From NCBI GenBank assembly GCA_029556545.1, contig JAKQEQ010000042.1:82729-146728 (forward strand): a stretch of 64,000 nt of DNA. The letters run 5' to 3'. The DNA comes from Candidatus Hydrogenedentota bacterium. Its GTDB lineage: Bacteria > Hydrogenedentota > Hydrogenedentia > Hydrogenedentales > JAGMZX01. Made by a program: the position numbers and the translations under genes. The notes below the pieces were generated by a model. That model had not been told where the DNA came from, made no database searches, and saw nothing but the letters and a program-made list of their open reading frames with translations. Positions 25,012-33,824 of the stretch are shown here, piece after piece (position 1 is the stretch's first letter; every line of letters starts with the position of its first letter).

Positions 25012-26376
25012 TCACTTTTCTTCTACGATCAAAACCGCCGGACAATTCAGGAACGGGTCCTGTTCAAGCGCTTTCGTGTAGTAGTCCGCGGCGCAGGCGA
25101 CCATACCTTTGCGCTCAAAAGCCCGGCCGATCCGCCAGAAGACCTCGCCTGATTCCGGGCACTGTCGCGCCACCTCAAGCCAGCAAGCGATGGCATGGTC
25201 ATAGTCTTTGGCGCGGAAAAGATGGTCTCCGCGACTGTAGGCTTCCACTACGGAATACATGGCAGCGCCGTCACCAAGGCCCAGCGCCCTTATCTCGTTG
25301 TCCGGAGAAACGGCCACGCTCCAGGTCAGTGCGTCTGCGGAAGGGCGCGATTCGATAATGGCGTTAGAAAACGCCGTAAGGTCGCCGTCTTTCAGGCGCA
25401 GGGACAACGCTTCCAGGCAGACGCCGCCGTATACTTCGACGCCAAGTTCCGCCGAGGTGTTGCCCAATACGTCTGCTTCCGTGGTTGTGGGAACTACGGG
25501 CACCTCGTACTCGTGCATCCAGTAATCGAGACGTGGCGCGGGTTCGGTCCTCGCCAGACCACGGCACAGCGCGGAGAACGCTGTTATGCCGCGCAATTCG
25601 TCAATGGACGTCCAAGCGCCAGCCAACGCATCAAAATGGCTGCTGAACGACTTGGAATAGGTGTCCGCGGGACCGTCGCAGAAGCGATCGAGATCGCGCA
25701 CGGGAGCGCCGTCCACCGTTGCGGCAAGTACCTCCGTGAGCACGGCAAGTTCGCAGCGGTCCAACAGCACGCCGTTGCCCACGGAGATGACCCTGGCGAT
25801 AACCGGGTAGAACCAGAAGCGGCTCACCACCTCGGTGGTCTGTGCGGTCCCGTTTCGCGCGTCTTCCTTTACGGCGTCCCAGTAGACGATGACCCCGCCC
25901 ACCCGCGGCGGCTCAAGCCCCAACCCGATCCGCTTCATCAGGTAGTCGGAATCGAAACACACCGCCGCTACGTGCGTGCCCTCGATGTGGCCAAAGTACC
26001 GGACGATCTGTTTGCCCGTACGCGGGCTATCCGGATTCGGATCGATGGTCACCCCCGGCGCTTCGGAATCTTGATACAGGAAAACCGTGCGCAGAAGCAC
26101 AACGAGATCGTCGAGGCGCAGCGGCGGCGACGACGGGTCGGCTTCGCCGATCAGGATGCAGTCCCCGATTGCTGGGTCCACGATGAGACCCTTGACGCGG
26201 GTGATCCCGCCCAGGAACTGCACGGCGTCAAGCTTGGCATTGGAAGATGCGCGCAACCGCCCTTCTGCCGCCCCCAGGGAAAAGGCACTGAAGACTTTGC
26301 CGCCCGGGTCCTGGCCGGCGGCTGTCAGCGCCGCGGCCAGCAACCCGAAAATGACGATAATGCGTGAGACGTTCAT
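25012..26376 (-). CDS. DUF1598-like exported protein with C-terminal TPR
   Basis: A 454-residue protein from ATG 26376 (GAAGGA upstream), 4 bp after the preceding stop. A signal peptide covers about residues 1-21. The core (45-180) has LDAVQFLGGITRVKGLIVDPAIG, then CILIGEAD and LRLDDLVVLLR, then ARYFGHIEGTHVA-like and DYLMKRIGLGLE. This matches the pattern I know from planctomycete DUF1598 proteins, whose function is unknown. The last 70 residues form one or two TPRs (HLFRAKDYDHAIACWLEVAR). Its family supports a planctomycete-like host or neighbour phylum. The call rests on remembered family features rather than a search. Confidence 0.75.
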   Translation of the reverse strand: MNVSRIIVIFGLLAAALTAAGQDPGGKVFSAFSLGAAEGRLRASSNAKLDAVQFLGGITRVKGLIVDPAIGDCILIGEADPSSPPLRLDDLVVLLRTVFLYQDSEAPGVTIDPNPDSPRTGKQIVRYFGHIEGTHVAAVCFDSDYLMKRIGLGLEPPRVGGVIVYWDAVKEDARNGTAQTTEVVSRFWFYPVIARVISVGNGVLLDRCELAVLTEVLAATVDGAPVRDLDRFCDGPADTYSKSFSSHFDALAGAWTSIDELRGITAFSALCRGLARTEPAPRLDYWMHEYEVPVVPTTTEADVLGNTSAELGVEVYGGVCLEALSLRLKDGDLTAFSNAIIESRPSADALTWSVAVSPDNEIRALGLGDGAAMYSVVEAYSRGDHLFRAKDYDHAIACWLEVARQCPESGEVFWRIGRAFERKGMVACAADYYTKALEQDPFLNCPAVLIVEEK

Positions 26377-26380
26377 GGCA

Positions 26381-28843
26381 TCATTCCTTCACCGGGTTCG
26401 TATCCTGGAAGATCAGGAATGGACACCGCAGTGTCGGTTGTCCGGAAGTCCCTGAATGGCCGCCGTTGCCCAGGAGCGTTTCCGTTCCGGCCTCGGCAGC
26501 ACTGATGATCTCAAGGTTGCTGTCATCGACTGTGAAGACCCCCTTGCGGCTGTCCGCAGTCAAATACGGCGGTCCCGGCTCCGGCGGCCACGGGTCGCCG
26601 ATCAATGGCGGCTCCGGTTCGGGCCAAGGATCGGCAATAGACGGCGGCTCCGGCTCGGGCAGGGGATAACCATGAAGAATGGGCGGGCGAAGGAAATCGT
26701 CGCCGTCAGCGGGTCCCGGAATGATCGTGACGCCGTTAGGCCCGACAAGGATAGTGGCCGCTCTCACGGTGTCAGGGGGATTCGAGGTTCCCTCATCTTG
26801 TTTGGGCGGCTCCTCCGTCTCGGGCGGCTCTTGCTGTCCTGTCTTGCCGCCGTCTTCTTCCTTGTCGCCTTCCCGTGGCCCGCCTACCGTGATGGTCTTA
26901 TCCCCGACCTTGATGACTTTTTCGCCGTTCGGGCCGGTTGTGATTGTACCTATGGTCTGTCCGCCGCCTGTGACCGTCGTGGTTCCATCGGGCTTTTGCG
27001 TGATCTCGACTTCTTCCTGGTTCTCGGCTTCGGGCACGTCATAGACCTTTACGATCTCGCCGTTGACCTTGATTGTCACTTCGCCCTTGCCGACCACGAC
27101 CGTGACTTCGTCATCCGGGCCTATTTCTATCCCGTCCTTGTCCGTGTGGATGTTCTTGCCGCCGTGCTCGATGTTGATATGTGGCTTCTGGCCATGCGTG
27201 TTATGAACATCAATACGGACCTCCACGCCGCCGTGCGCTCCGGACACAATCACCTGGGGACTGCCGCCGTTGGAGACGCCGGTATACACCCCCCCCGGTC
27301 CCCGCACGCTCGCGCCGCCCGGTCCATACCCTGTGGGCTTCGGCAAAGGCAGGAATGCGCCATGACTGCCTCCTGGAGTTGAGAGCAGACAGACCTGAGG
27401 GGACGTCGCCGGCCGCGCCCCCGCCTTTGCTGTCCAGGCTGACGCGAGCTGCGCCGCCAAACCCGAGATGGGACTCGACGCGGGGCCGTCTTCCGAAAAC
27501 ATATGACCGGACGGTAGCTGGAAGACGCGCATGCCTGCCTGCTGAAGCGCCGGCAAGTTGTCCCACGCGCGCGATGCGTCGAAGGCGGTGTAGCCGCGCA
27601 CGTCCACGCCACGGGCGCGCAAGCGCAGCCCCGTTTCCGCCAGCGCAGCGGCTTCCCGTTCCCCGGAACCGCCATCGAGGAAACCGACGGCATCCCAACT
27701 CTCTATCGCGAGTACCGCGCGCGGCGCCTCGTCCATAACCTGCTCGAGGGCCCCTGCAAGGGCCGCCGCAGAAACGGGACCGTTAGACACGAAGTACACG
27801 GCGGCGTCGGGCGCTTCATCCACGATTCCTTCCAGCGCAACAGCGAGGCCACGGCCATTGGAAGCCAGGTCAGCAGGAGCAACTGCCGCCACCACCGGAC
27901 CTGATTCAGTCTGGATAGCCTCCACTGCCTCTCCGGTAGTCTCGTAGTAGCGGGGTTCGATACCGGTCGCCGCTTCGACGGCGGCTATCACTGTGTCCGC
28001 CGCTGCCTGCTTCTCGACTTCTTCCGCAACTACAACCGCGAGCGTGCGCCTGCCCAAAGCGCCCGCGCGCCGGCCCGCCACAATCCCGATACGTGTCCGG
28101 GCGCGTCCTTCACTGCACAATCGCGTTGCGGCGTCGGCATTGGTCCGGGCAACGGTAAACGCCTGCGAAAGTTCTTGCGCCAGAACAAAAGCGCGCAGAC
28201 CTTCTTCGTAGCGACCCTGCTGGCACAACGCCACGCCCAGACCATTGACGGCAGCCGGGAATTCCGGCGAGATGTCCAGCGCCTGCTCGAAGGCCCGCGC
28301 CGCTTCCTCCGGTTTTCCCTCGCCGATAAGCACGACCCCTTGCGCCGCGTAGGCGTCCGCCAAGTCCGGGGACAGATGCAGGGCCTGAGCGAAGTCCGAC
28401 TGCGCCCGGGCATCCTCCCCCGCAAAGGCATGGACCACACCCCGCACGTGGTACGCAAGGGCCTGGTCGCGACCGAGCCGCACCGCCTCGTCCGCCGCCT
28501 TCAGCGCTTCCTCGTACTGACCGGCCTGGGCGAGACGATCCGCGCGCAACAGATGGCCCACCCAGGTGTCGGAATCCACGGGCGCGGCGGTTTCGTAATA
28601 CCGAACGGCCGCCGGACTGAACGCAGCCGTTGCCTCCACATAGTCCCCGGTCATCAGCAGCACGTACCCCGCGAGCCGCCGGTCCGTTCCGGGCTGCCTC
28701 AAGTCTGCGAGACGGAAGTTTTCCTTCAGTGCCCGCCAATTGCCTGCCACAAGCAGTCGTTCCCAGTCCGTCCGAGGACCGGCCCACAGTGCGCCGTGAA
28801 CATAGACGGCCAGGAACAGGCAGTAGAACCATCTGTTCTTCAT
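26381..28843 (-). CDS. Exported TPR protein with Pro-rich C-terminus
   Basis: An 820-residue protein from ATG 28843 (GGGAG upstream). A signal peptide MKNRWFYCLFLAVYVHGALWA precedes five to six TPR motifs (about 25-240; for example PEEAARAFEQALDISPEFPAA). A middle domain (270-500) alternates hydrophobic strands and helices, VVAAVAPADLASNGRG and AVLAIESWDAVGFLDGGS, and recalls a CHAT/caspase-like or Rossmann-like fold without an obvious Cys-His pair. Residues 520-660 are Gly-rich and beta-predicted with repeated Val/Thr/Gly/Asp stretches. A Pro/Glu-rich segment (690-760, PEPEPPSIADPWPEPEPP) leads to the end. Function unknown. It sits second in the five-gene run, 19 bp after a small membrane protein gene. 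Confidence 0.8.
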   Translation of the reverse strand: MKNRWFYCLFLAVYVHGALWAGPRTDWERLLVAGNWRALKENFRLADLRQPGTDRRLAGYVLLMTGDYVEATAAFSPAAVRYYETAAPVDSDTWVGHLLRADRLAQAGQYEEALKAADEAVRLGRDQALAYHVRGVVHAFAGEDARAQSDFAQALHLSPDLADAYAAQGVVLIGEGKPEEAARAFEQALDISPEFPAAVNGLGVALCQQGRYEEGLRAFVLAQELSQAFTVARTNADAATRLCSEGRARTRIGIVAGRRAGALGRRTLAVVVAEEVEKQAAADTVIAAVEAATGIEPRYYETTGEAVEAIQTESGPVVAAVAPADLASNGRGLAVALEGIVDEAPDAAVYFVSNGPVSAAALAGALEQVMDEAPRAVLAIESWDAVGFLDGGSGEREAAALAETGLRLRARGVDVRGYTAFDASRAWDNLPALQQAGMRVFQLPSGHMFSEDGPASSPISGLAAQLASAWTAKAGARPATSPQVCLLSTPGGSHGAFLPLPKPTGYGPGGASVRGPGGVYTGVSNGGSPQVIVSGAHGGVEVRIDVHNTHGQKPHINIEHGGKNIHTDKDGIEIGPDDEVTVVVGKGEVTIKVNGEIVKVYDVPEAENQEEVEITQKPDGTTTVTGGGQTIGTITTGPNGEKVIKVGDKTITVGGPREGDKEEDGGKTGQQEPPETEEPPKQDEGTSNPPDTVRAATILVGPNGVTIIPGPADGDDFLRPPILHGYPLPEPEPPSIADPWPEPEPPLIGDPWPPEPGPPYLTADSRKGVFTVDDSNLEIISAAEAGTETLLGNGGHSGTSGQPTLRCPFLIFQDTNPVKE

Positions 28844-28862
28844 GGAAATGTTCTCCCGAATC

Positions 28863-29207
28863 TCAGAAACCCTGGTTGGCAACGAGCGCGACACCCGCGA
28901 GGCTGGCCGCGATGAAGGCAATCATCCCGGGCCAGCCCTTGGCCTCGAACGACAAGCCAATGAAGTAATAGCCGAGCAGGCCGCCGATAAGACCCGCGGC
29001 GCCCAGCACGATGACGTCCCACAGGATGTAATAGCCGACGGCGATGCCCTGGTAGCGCTTCTTCGCCTCTTCCGGCAGCGCATCGAACTGCTCCGCCGCA
29101 ATCCCGTCCGTAGCCAGCCGATGCGCCACGCTGACGTTCGTCAGCGGCATGACCAAGACAAGGTTCAGAACGAAGAGAACCGCCGTTCCAATCAGTACGC
29201 CTTCCAT
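28863..29207 (-). CDS. Small membrane protein, three predicted helices
   Basis: A 114-residue protein from ATG 29207 with GGAGG 8 nt upstream. It has hydrophobic segments at about 3-22, 58-82 and 90-112, joined by a charged loop with EEAKKRYQGIAVGYY. I do not recognise the family. It is the first gene of the run that continues to 21941 and is divergent from the kinase at 29481. The 273-bp gap between them holds leader sequence shared with another kinase gene but no convincing promoter. Confidence 0.75.
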   Translation of the reverse strand: MEGVLIGTAVLFVLNLVLVMPLTNVSVAHRLATDGIAAEQFDALPEEAKKRYQGIAVGYYILWDVIVLGAAGLIGGLLGYYFIGLSFEAKGWPGMIAFIAASLAGVALVANQGF

Positions 29208-29480
29208 TATCCTACCCTCCGTTTCGCCGTCCACGCGGCTTGTTGTCCACTCACACTGTCGTTACGCGGCGGAACGTGCTTTCAATTCACCGGCGGCCTG
29301 GAGGACCATGGATGGCGGCGCGACAACGTAGGCGGCGGGGAGGGGAGGCGTACCGAGGATCAGGGAACTTGGAATGGACTCAAATGCTTCCCGCATGAAT
29401 CGAATGGTCAAGTCAGCACGTATAAGAGGATTGAAGGCCAGCGTGGTCCGGCGTAAACTGCAAGCGGAGGGTTCAGAACC

Positions 29481-31685
29481 ATGGCGTCCGGGGGCATTTT
29501 CAGACGGTTGTTCGGTAAAGGACCGAAGGAAACACCAGCAAGACCGGCAGCCCAGCCGTCTAGGACGCGGGTGGTGTCTGCGGCAGCGAAATCGCGGGAA
29601 CGGGTCAAGCCCATCGAGTCGGCTGCGTTCGCCAAGGGCGGGACCGGGCCACGAGAGGACGGCGCCGAAGGTTGGGCGCCGGGGATGCCACTGGACGAGG
29701 TATTCACGGTGGACGGCATCCTCGGGCGCGGGGGCATGGGTGCGGTCTACTGCGTGAAGAATGCGAAGACGGAGGACCGGTTTGCCGTGAAACGGGTCCG
29801 GCCCGACCTTGTCCGGGACACGGAACATCATCGGGCCTTCTTCAAGGAACTGCAGAGCTGGATTGCCTTTCCGGAACACCCGCACGTGGTCAAGTGCCGG
29901 TTCTTCCGGGCATTCGGGGACACCATCGGCATCTTTGCGGACTTCGTCGAGGGCGGGTCGCTGCAACAGTGGATAGACGAGGGCAGGCTGACGACGCTCG
30001 AGCAGATGCTCGACGTGTCCATCCAGACGGCGTGGGGGCTGCACGCGGCGCATGCGTGGAGCCTGACGCACCGGGACGTAAAGCCGGGCAATTTCCTGAT
30101 GACGCGGGACGGGCGCGCACTGGTGACGGATTTCGGGCTGGCGCGGGCGCGGGCGCAAGCGGGCGAGTCGGCGGATGGGGCAACGTCAGGCGCCTCACAT
30201 GAACCGCTGGTGAGCTTCGGCGGGCTGACGCCGGCCTTCTGTTCGCCGGAGCAGCGGCGAGGTGCACCCTTGGACCACCGGACGGACGTGTGGAGTTGGG
30301 GTGTCACCCTGTTAACGCTGTTCAATGGTGCCGTGACCTGGGAGTCAGGCGCGCAAGCAAACGCTGTCCTGGACCGGTATCTGGAGGCGGGTCCAGCGCG
30401 GCCGGGTTTGCCGCCGATGCCCCCCGCCGTGGCCGAAGTATTGCGCGGGTGTTTCCGGCAAGAGCCGGGGGAACGGTGGGGAACCCTTTTGGAAGCCGCG
30501 GACGCCTTGCGGGACGTGTATGCGGACTGTGTGGGGCAGGTGTATACCCGCGACCTTCCGGGGTTCCCGCGCCCGCCGAAAGAGGGCTGGACCGAATCGG
30601 ACCGGTGGACGACAACGGGCGTGCAGTGGGCCGACCCGCGGACTTGGATCGAGCGGGCGCTGCGCGCGGCGGGCCGGAACCCGCGGGAAGCGCACAGCCT
30701 AATGCTGGAGCGGACCGGGCCGCGCGTGGCGCAGTCAGTAGCGGACCTGGCGGCGTACGAGGAGGCGGCGCGCCTATACGAGGGGCTGATGGCGGCGGGC
30801 CACACAGAGATCGAAGCGGACTACGCTGTACTGTGTCAGAACAAGGCGTTTCTTCATGAAAACCTTGGCGACTCAGGCGCAGCGCTGGCGTGTAAAGACC
30901 GGTGCATCGCGATCCGCGAGTGGCTGGTGGCGGCGGGCCGGACGGAACTCGAGCCGGACCTCGCCAAGGCGTACCTGAACAAGGGCGTGGCGCTGTGGTC
31001 CCTGGGCGCGGGCCGGGAGGCGCTCGGGGTTTACGACCGGTGCATCGCCTTGTACGAGCGGCTGGTGGCGGCGGGCCGGACGGAACTCGAGCCGGACCTC
31101 GCCACGGCGTACCTGAACAAGGCCGTGGCGCTTAGGTCCCTGGGCGCGGGCCGGGAGGCGCTCGGGCTTTACGACCGGTGCATCGCGCTGTACGAGCGGC
31201 TGGTGGCGGCGGGCCGGACGGAACTTGAGCCGGACCTCGCAAGTGCTTACCTGAACAAGGGCGTGGCGCTGCAGTCCCTGGGACAGGGCCGGGAGGCGCT
31301 CGGGGTTTACGACCGGTGCATCGAAATCCGCGAGCGGCTGGTGGCGGCGGGCCGGACGGAACTTGAGCCGGAACTCGCCACGGCGTACCTGAACAAGGCC
31401 GTGGCGCTTAGGTCCCTGGGTCAAGGCCGGGAGGCGCTCGGGCTTTACGACCGGTGCATCGCGATCCGCGAGCGGCTGGTGGCGGCGGGCCGCACGGAAC
31501 TGTGCGGCGATTTGGCGTGGGTACAGGTCTATCGTGCGCAACTCCTGCTCGATACGCCGCAACGCAAGCAGGCCATCCACGAAGCGCGTGGCGCCATGCA
31601 GGTGCTCCGCGAGGAAATCGCCCGCACGGGCCGAGGCGACCTGCAAGGCGTCCTCCAGTGGGCGGAGAAGACATTCGCGGGCTGA
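29481..31685 (+). CDS. Ser/Thr protein kinase with C-terminal TPR-like repeat array (paralogue 3)
   Basis: A 734-residue paralogue of the kinases at 2022 and 16145, here on the plus strand. It has the same MASGGIFRRLFGKGPKE start and an intact kinase domain: LGRGGMGAVY, Lys104, HRDVKPGN (197-), DFG (217-219), SPEQ. Four 46-residue repeats plus the terminal unit follow, so this copy is about two repeats shorter than paralogue 2. The C-terminal cap (KQAIHEARGAMQVLREEIARTGRGDLQGVL) is shared by all three. About 50 bp upstream of the ATG is also conserved with paralogue 2, including GCGGAGGGT before the start. Targets unknown. Confidence 0.93.
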   Translation: MASGGIFRRLFGKGPKETPARPAAQPSRTRVVSAAAKSRERVKPIESAAFAKGGTGPREDGAEGWAPGMPLDEVFTVDGILGRGGMGAVYCVKNAKTEDRFAVKRVRPDLVRDTEHHRAFFKELQSWIAFPEHPHVVKCRFFRAFGDTIGIFADFVEGGSLQQWIDEGRLTTLEQMLDVSIQTAWGLHAAHAWSLTHRDVKPGNFLMTRDGRALVTDFGLARARAQAGESADGATSGASHEPLVSFGGLTPAFCSPEQRRGAPLDHRTDVWSWGVTLLTLFNGAVTWESGAQANAVLDRYLEAGPARPGLPPMPPAVAEVLRGCFRQEPGERWGTLLEAADALRDVYADCVGQVYTRDLPGFPRPPKEGWTESDRWTTTGVQWADPRTWIERALRAAGRNPREAHSLMLERTGPRVAQSVADLAAYEEAARLYEGLMAAGHTEIEADYAVLCQNKAFLHENLGDSGAALACKDRCIAIREWLVAAGRTELEPDLAKAYLNKGVALWSLGAGREALGVYDRCIALYERLVAAGRTELEPDLATAYLNKAVALRSLGAGREALGLYDRCIALYERLVAAGRTELEPDLASAYLNKGVALQSLGQGREALGVYDRCIEIRERLVAAGRTELEPELATAYLNKAVALRSLGQGREALGLYDRCIAIRERLVAAGRTELCGDLAWVQVYRAQLLLDTPQRKQAIHEARGAMQVLREEIARTGRGDLQGVLQWAEKTFAG
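30925..31482 (+). repeat. Tandem 138-bp repeats encoding 46-residue TPR-like units (about 4 copies)
   Basis: Same unit as in the other two kinase genes, four full copies in frame. Confidence 0.9.
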
Positions 31686-31803
31686 CTGTGAGTACGTGCT
31701 TCTGTGATGAATGCTTCGCGGGTTGGAATCCGCGTTTCTATCGTGGAAGGCGGGCGGACTCAAGAACTTGGCGCTGGCATATTCAAGGGAAGGAAGCGCA
31801 CCG

Positions 31804-32139
31804 ATGCCGACCGATCTGGAAACCGCAGCCAGAGAACCACAATCGGGATGCTTCCCGCTTCCCCGACGCTGGTGGTCACGGTTGCTGCTGTGCCTGCTGC
31901 TCCTGTATATGGCAAGCTATGCCGTGATGAGCCTGTCCGGGGAGTATGTCTTCAACAATCACGGCGGCGCCGACTGGCGCGAGGAGTGGTGCCCCCGCTA
32001 CCTCGTGTATCCGTATCGCGCCCCCACCGGCAGAACCCGCATCGCCGTCAGCCGTCTGGGCATGGCATATCTGCCCCTGATTATCCTGGACTGGCTGTTG
32101 TGGCACAAGACGGTCTGGGAAGCCGATACTTTGTACTGA
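31804..32139 (+). CDS. Small membrane protein of unknown function
   Basis: A 111-residue protein. ATG 31804 is preferred over an upstream in-frame start at 31711 because GGAAGGA lies at a usable distance and the next segment is hydrophobic. Predicted membrane helices lie at about 25-43 and 88-103, and between them is a loop with EYVFNNHGGADWREEW and YLVYPYRAP. The family is not recognised. It follows the kinase gene on the same strand by 118 bp but has no visible link to it. From 32140 to 32525 (386 bp) I see no convincing gene, promoter or repeat. Confidence 0.65.
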   Translation: MPTDLETAAREPQSGCFPLPRRWWSRLLLCLLLLYMASYAVMSLSGEYVFNNHGGADWREEWCPRYLVYPYRAPTGRTRIAVSRLGMAYLPLIILDWLLWHKTVWEADTLY

Positions 32140-32525
32140 CGACAGTTTTCAGCTTGCATATGTCCCTCGGGGCCAGATCGGGACCATTGCAGAGCCCCGA
32201 AAAGAAGCTTTGACTACAGGAAAGAATGGAACCAACCTGCATAGCCGTTCTCGGTAATACGAGCTTCCAGCTCTTGCCTATCGACTTCCGTCAATTCCAC
32301 GATGTATCATGCGCAAGGGTCATAACATGGTCAAGGCTTGACGGCAACCAGGGCAACGAGCAATTGAATGATGCCGATGTTGGATTGCGAACGCAGACTT
32401 CCGAATCACTGCTCAAGCGCGATCGTCTTTCGAGAAGCAATGGCCAAGACACCGCGACAGGCCGATAGCCGAACATCTTGTGACAGGCGCATGTGCGCCA
32501 AGACTCCATCTGATCGGACCGTATC

Positions 32526-33629
32526 ATGAAAACGAGCCGCTATAACGGGGGTTACATCCGCCCAACTCGCCACGGCAGCTTCATTGCGGAGGTCAATTAC
32601 GCATACAAACGCCACAAGAAGACCTGCAAGAACGTGGACGACGCCCGCGCATGGATAGACGGTGTCCAGATCGAACTCGCCAAGCGCACCCGGCCCCTCG
32701 ACCCCTGGGACCTTCGAGACGCCCGCATCGCCCGAGACATCCTTCCCGAAGGCGTTACGCTCGCCGACGCCGCACGCTTCTACCAAGCCCACCACCGCGG
32801 AGACCCCGGTCTCACCATAGAGACCGTCATCCAACGCCACCTGGACGAGAAACACAAACGACGTCTCCGCGAAAAGACCCTCACCATACTCACACAACGC
32901 CTACGTCTGTTGCAGACTGCCCTGGGCGCGCGGCCAGTGGCAGCCGTCACACCCGACGAACTGCGCGCTTGGCTCGACGCCCGTGGCCTCTACGGTCGCA
33001 CCAGAAACCACTATCGCGCCATGCTCCATGATCTCTTCCGATTCGCGGTGCTCTCCGGCTACCGCGAGACAAACCCTGTCGCCGCCATCGCCACTGTCCA
33101 TATAGATGATACGCAGCCGGGCATACTCACCGTGGACCAGACCAAAGCCCTGCTCCGCGCTGCCGAAACCCGCGATCCGGACTGTATCCCGTACCTTGCC
33201 ATTGGTCTTTTCGCCGGCATCCGTCCCGCGGAACTCGACCGCTTGACATGGCGCGAATGTGGGCCAACGGAAATACACGTCACCGGTGCTATAGCCAAGA
33301 CACGACGCCACCGCTATGTTACCATTGCCCCCAATTTGGCCGCGTGGCTCAACCGCTACCGCGGCTTTGACGAAACCGCCGTACGCCCCGTGAACTTCCG
33401 CGCGCGATTCAGGCAACTGCGCGCGGACGCCGACGCCGACCCGTGGCCTCACGATGCGCTCCGTCACAGCTTCGCCTCCTACCACTTGGCCCACCACCGG
33501 GATGCCGCCCTCACCGCCCACGAACTCGGCCACCGCAACCCCGACCTCCTCTATCGCCATTACCGGGCCCTCGTCACCCCCGCCGCAGCCGCCCGTTATT
33601 GGTCCCTTACCCCCGATCCCGAAGGATAA
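32526..33629 (+). CDS. Tyrosine recombinase (phage-type integrase)
   Basis: A 367-residue integrase. The N-terminal part (about 75-190) fits a SAM-like core-binding domain. The catalytic domain carries Arg233 in AGIRPAEL, Lys258 in IAKTRRHRYV, Arg313 in ALRHSFASYH, His336 in ELGHRNP and the probable nucleophile Tyr346 in YRHYRALV. These are the conserved residues of the family, so it is probably active in DNA strand exchange. It ends 55 bp before a 3' fragment of tRNA-Ser, the usual position of an element's integrase beside its attachment site. No excisionase or phage genes are visible nearby. Confidence 0.93.
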   Translation: MKTSRYNGGYIRPTRHGSFIAEVNYAYKRHKKTCKNVDDARAWIDGVQIELAKRTRPLDPWDLRDARIARDILPEGVTLADAARFYQAHHRGDPGLTIETVIQRHLDEKHKRRLREKTLTILTQRLRLLQTALGARPVAAVTPDELRAWLDARGLYGRTRNHYRAMLHDLFRFAVLSGYRETNPVAAIATVHIDDTQPGILTVDQTKALLRAAETRDPDCIPYLAIGLFAGIRPAELDRLTWRECGPTEIHVTGAIAKTRRHRYVTIAPNLAAWLNRYRGFDETAVRPVNFRARFRQLRADADADPWPHDALRHSFASYHLAHHRDAALTAHELGHRNPDLLYRHYRALVTPAAAARYWSLTPDPEG

Positions 33630-33683
33630 TTCGTCCAAATTTTGTACAGGCGTCTCGTAAGTCCAATAACCACAAGAAAATGG

Positions 33684-33742
33684 GACGGTCTTGAAAACCG
33701 GCGCCTTCGGGCTTGGGGGTTCGAGTCCCCCACCCTCCGCCA
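33684..33742 (+). pseudogene. 3' part of tRNA-Ser(UGA), probable attachment site
   Basis: The sequence runs from an anticodon arm (loop CTTGAAA, anticodon TGA) through a variable region and a perfect T-arm (GGGGG TTCGAGT CCCCC) to the acceptor 3' strand ACCCTCC, discriminator G and encoded CCA. The matching 5' strand GGAGGGT and the D-arm are absent upstream. It is therefore a 59-nt remnant, as left when an element integrates into a tRNA gene. Confidence 0.75.
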
Positions 33743-33824
33743 TCCCCGTAAGAAGGGCTTTTCCCCAACGAGACGCATCATGTGGTATTCTGGCACTTCG
33801 TTCTCGCTGGGAGTGAAATGTCCT

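Noticed and set aside
32226-32468. An 80-codon plus-strand frame before the integrase gene
   Set aside because: It has a weak AGGAAAG-like site but no recognisable product or coding signature; kept as non-coding.
33642-33824. Extended start of the DUF1080-like gene at 33642
   Set aside because: The extension reads through the tRNA remnant and lacks a signal peptide at its end, whereas ATG 33825 begins one.
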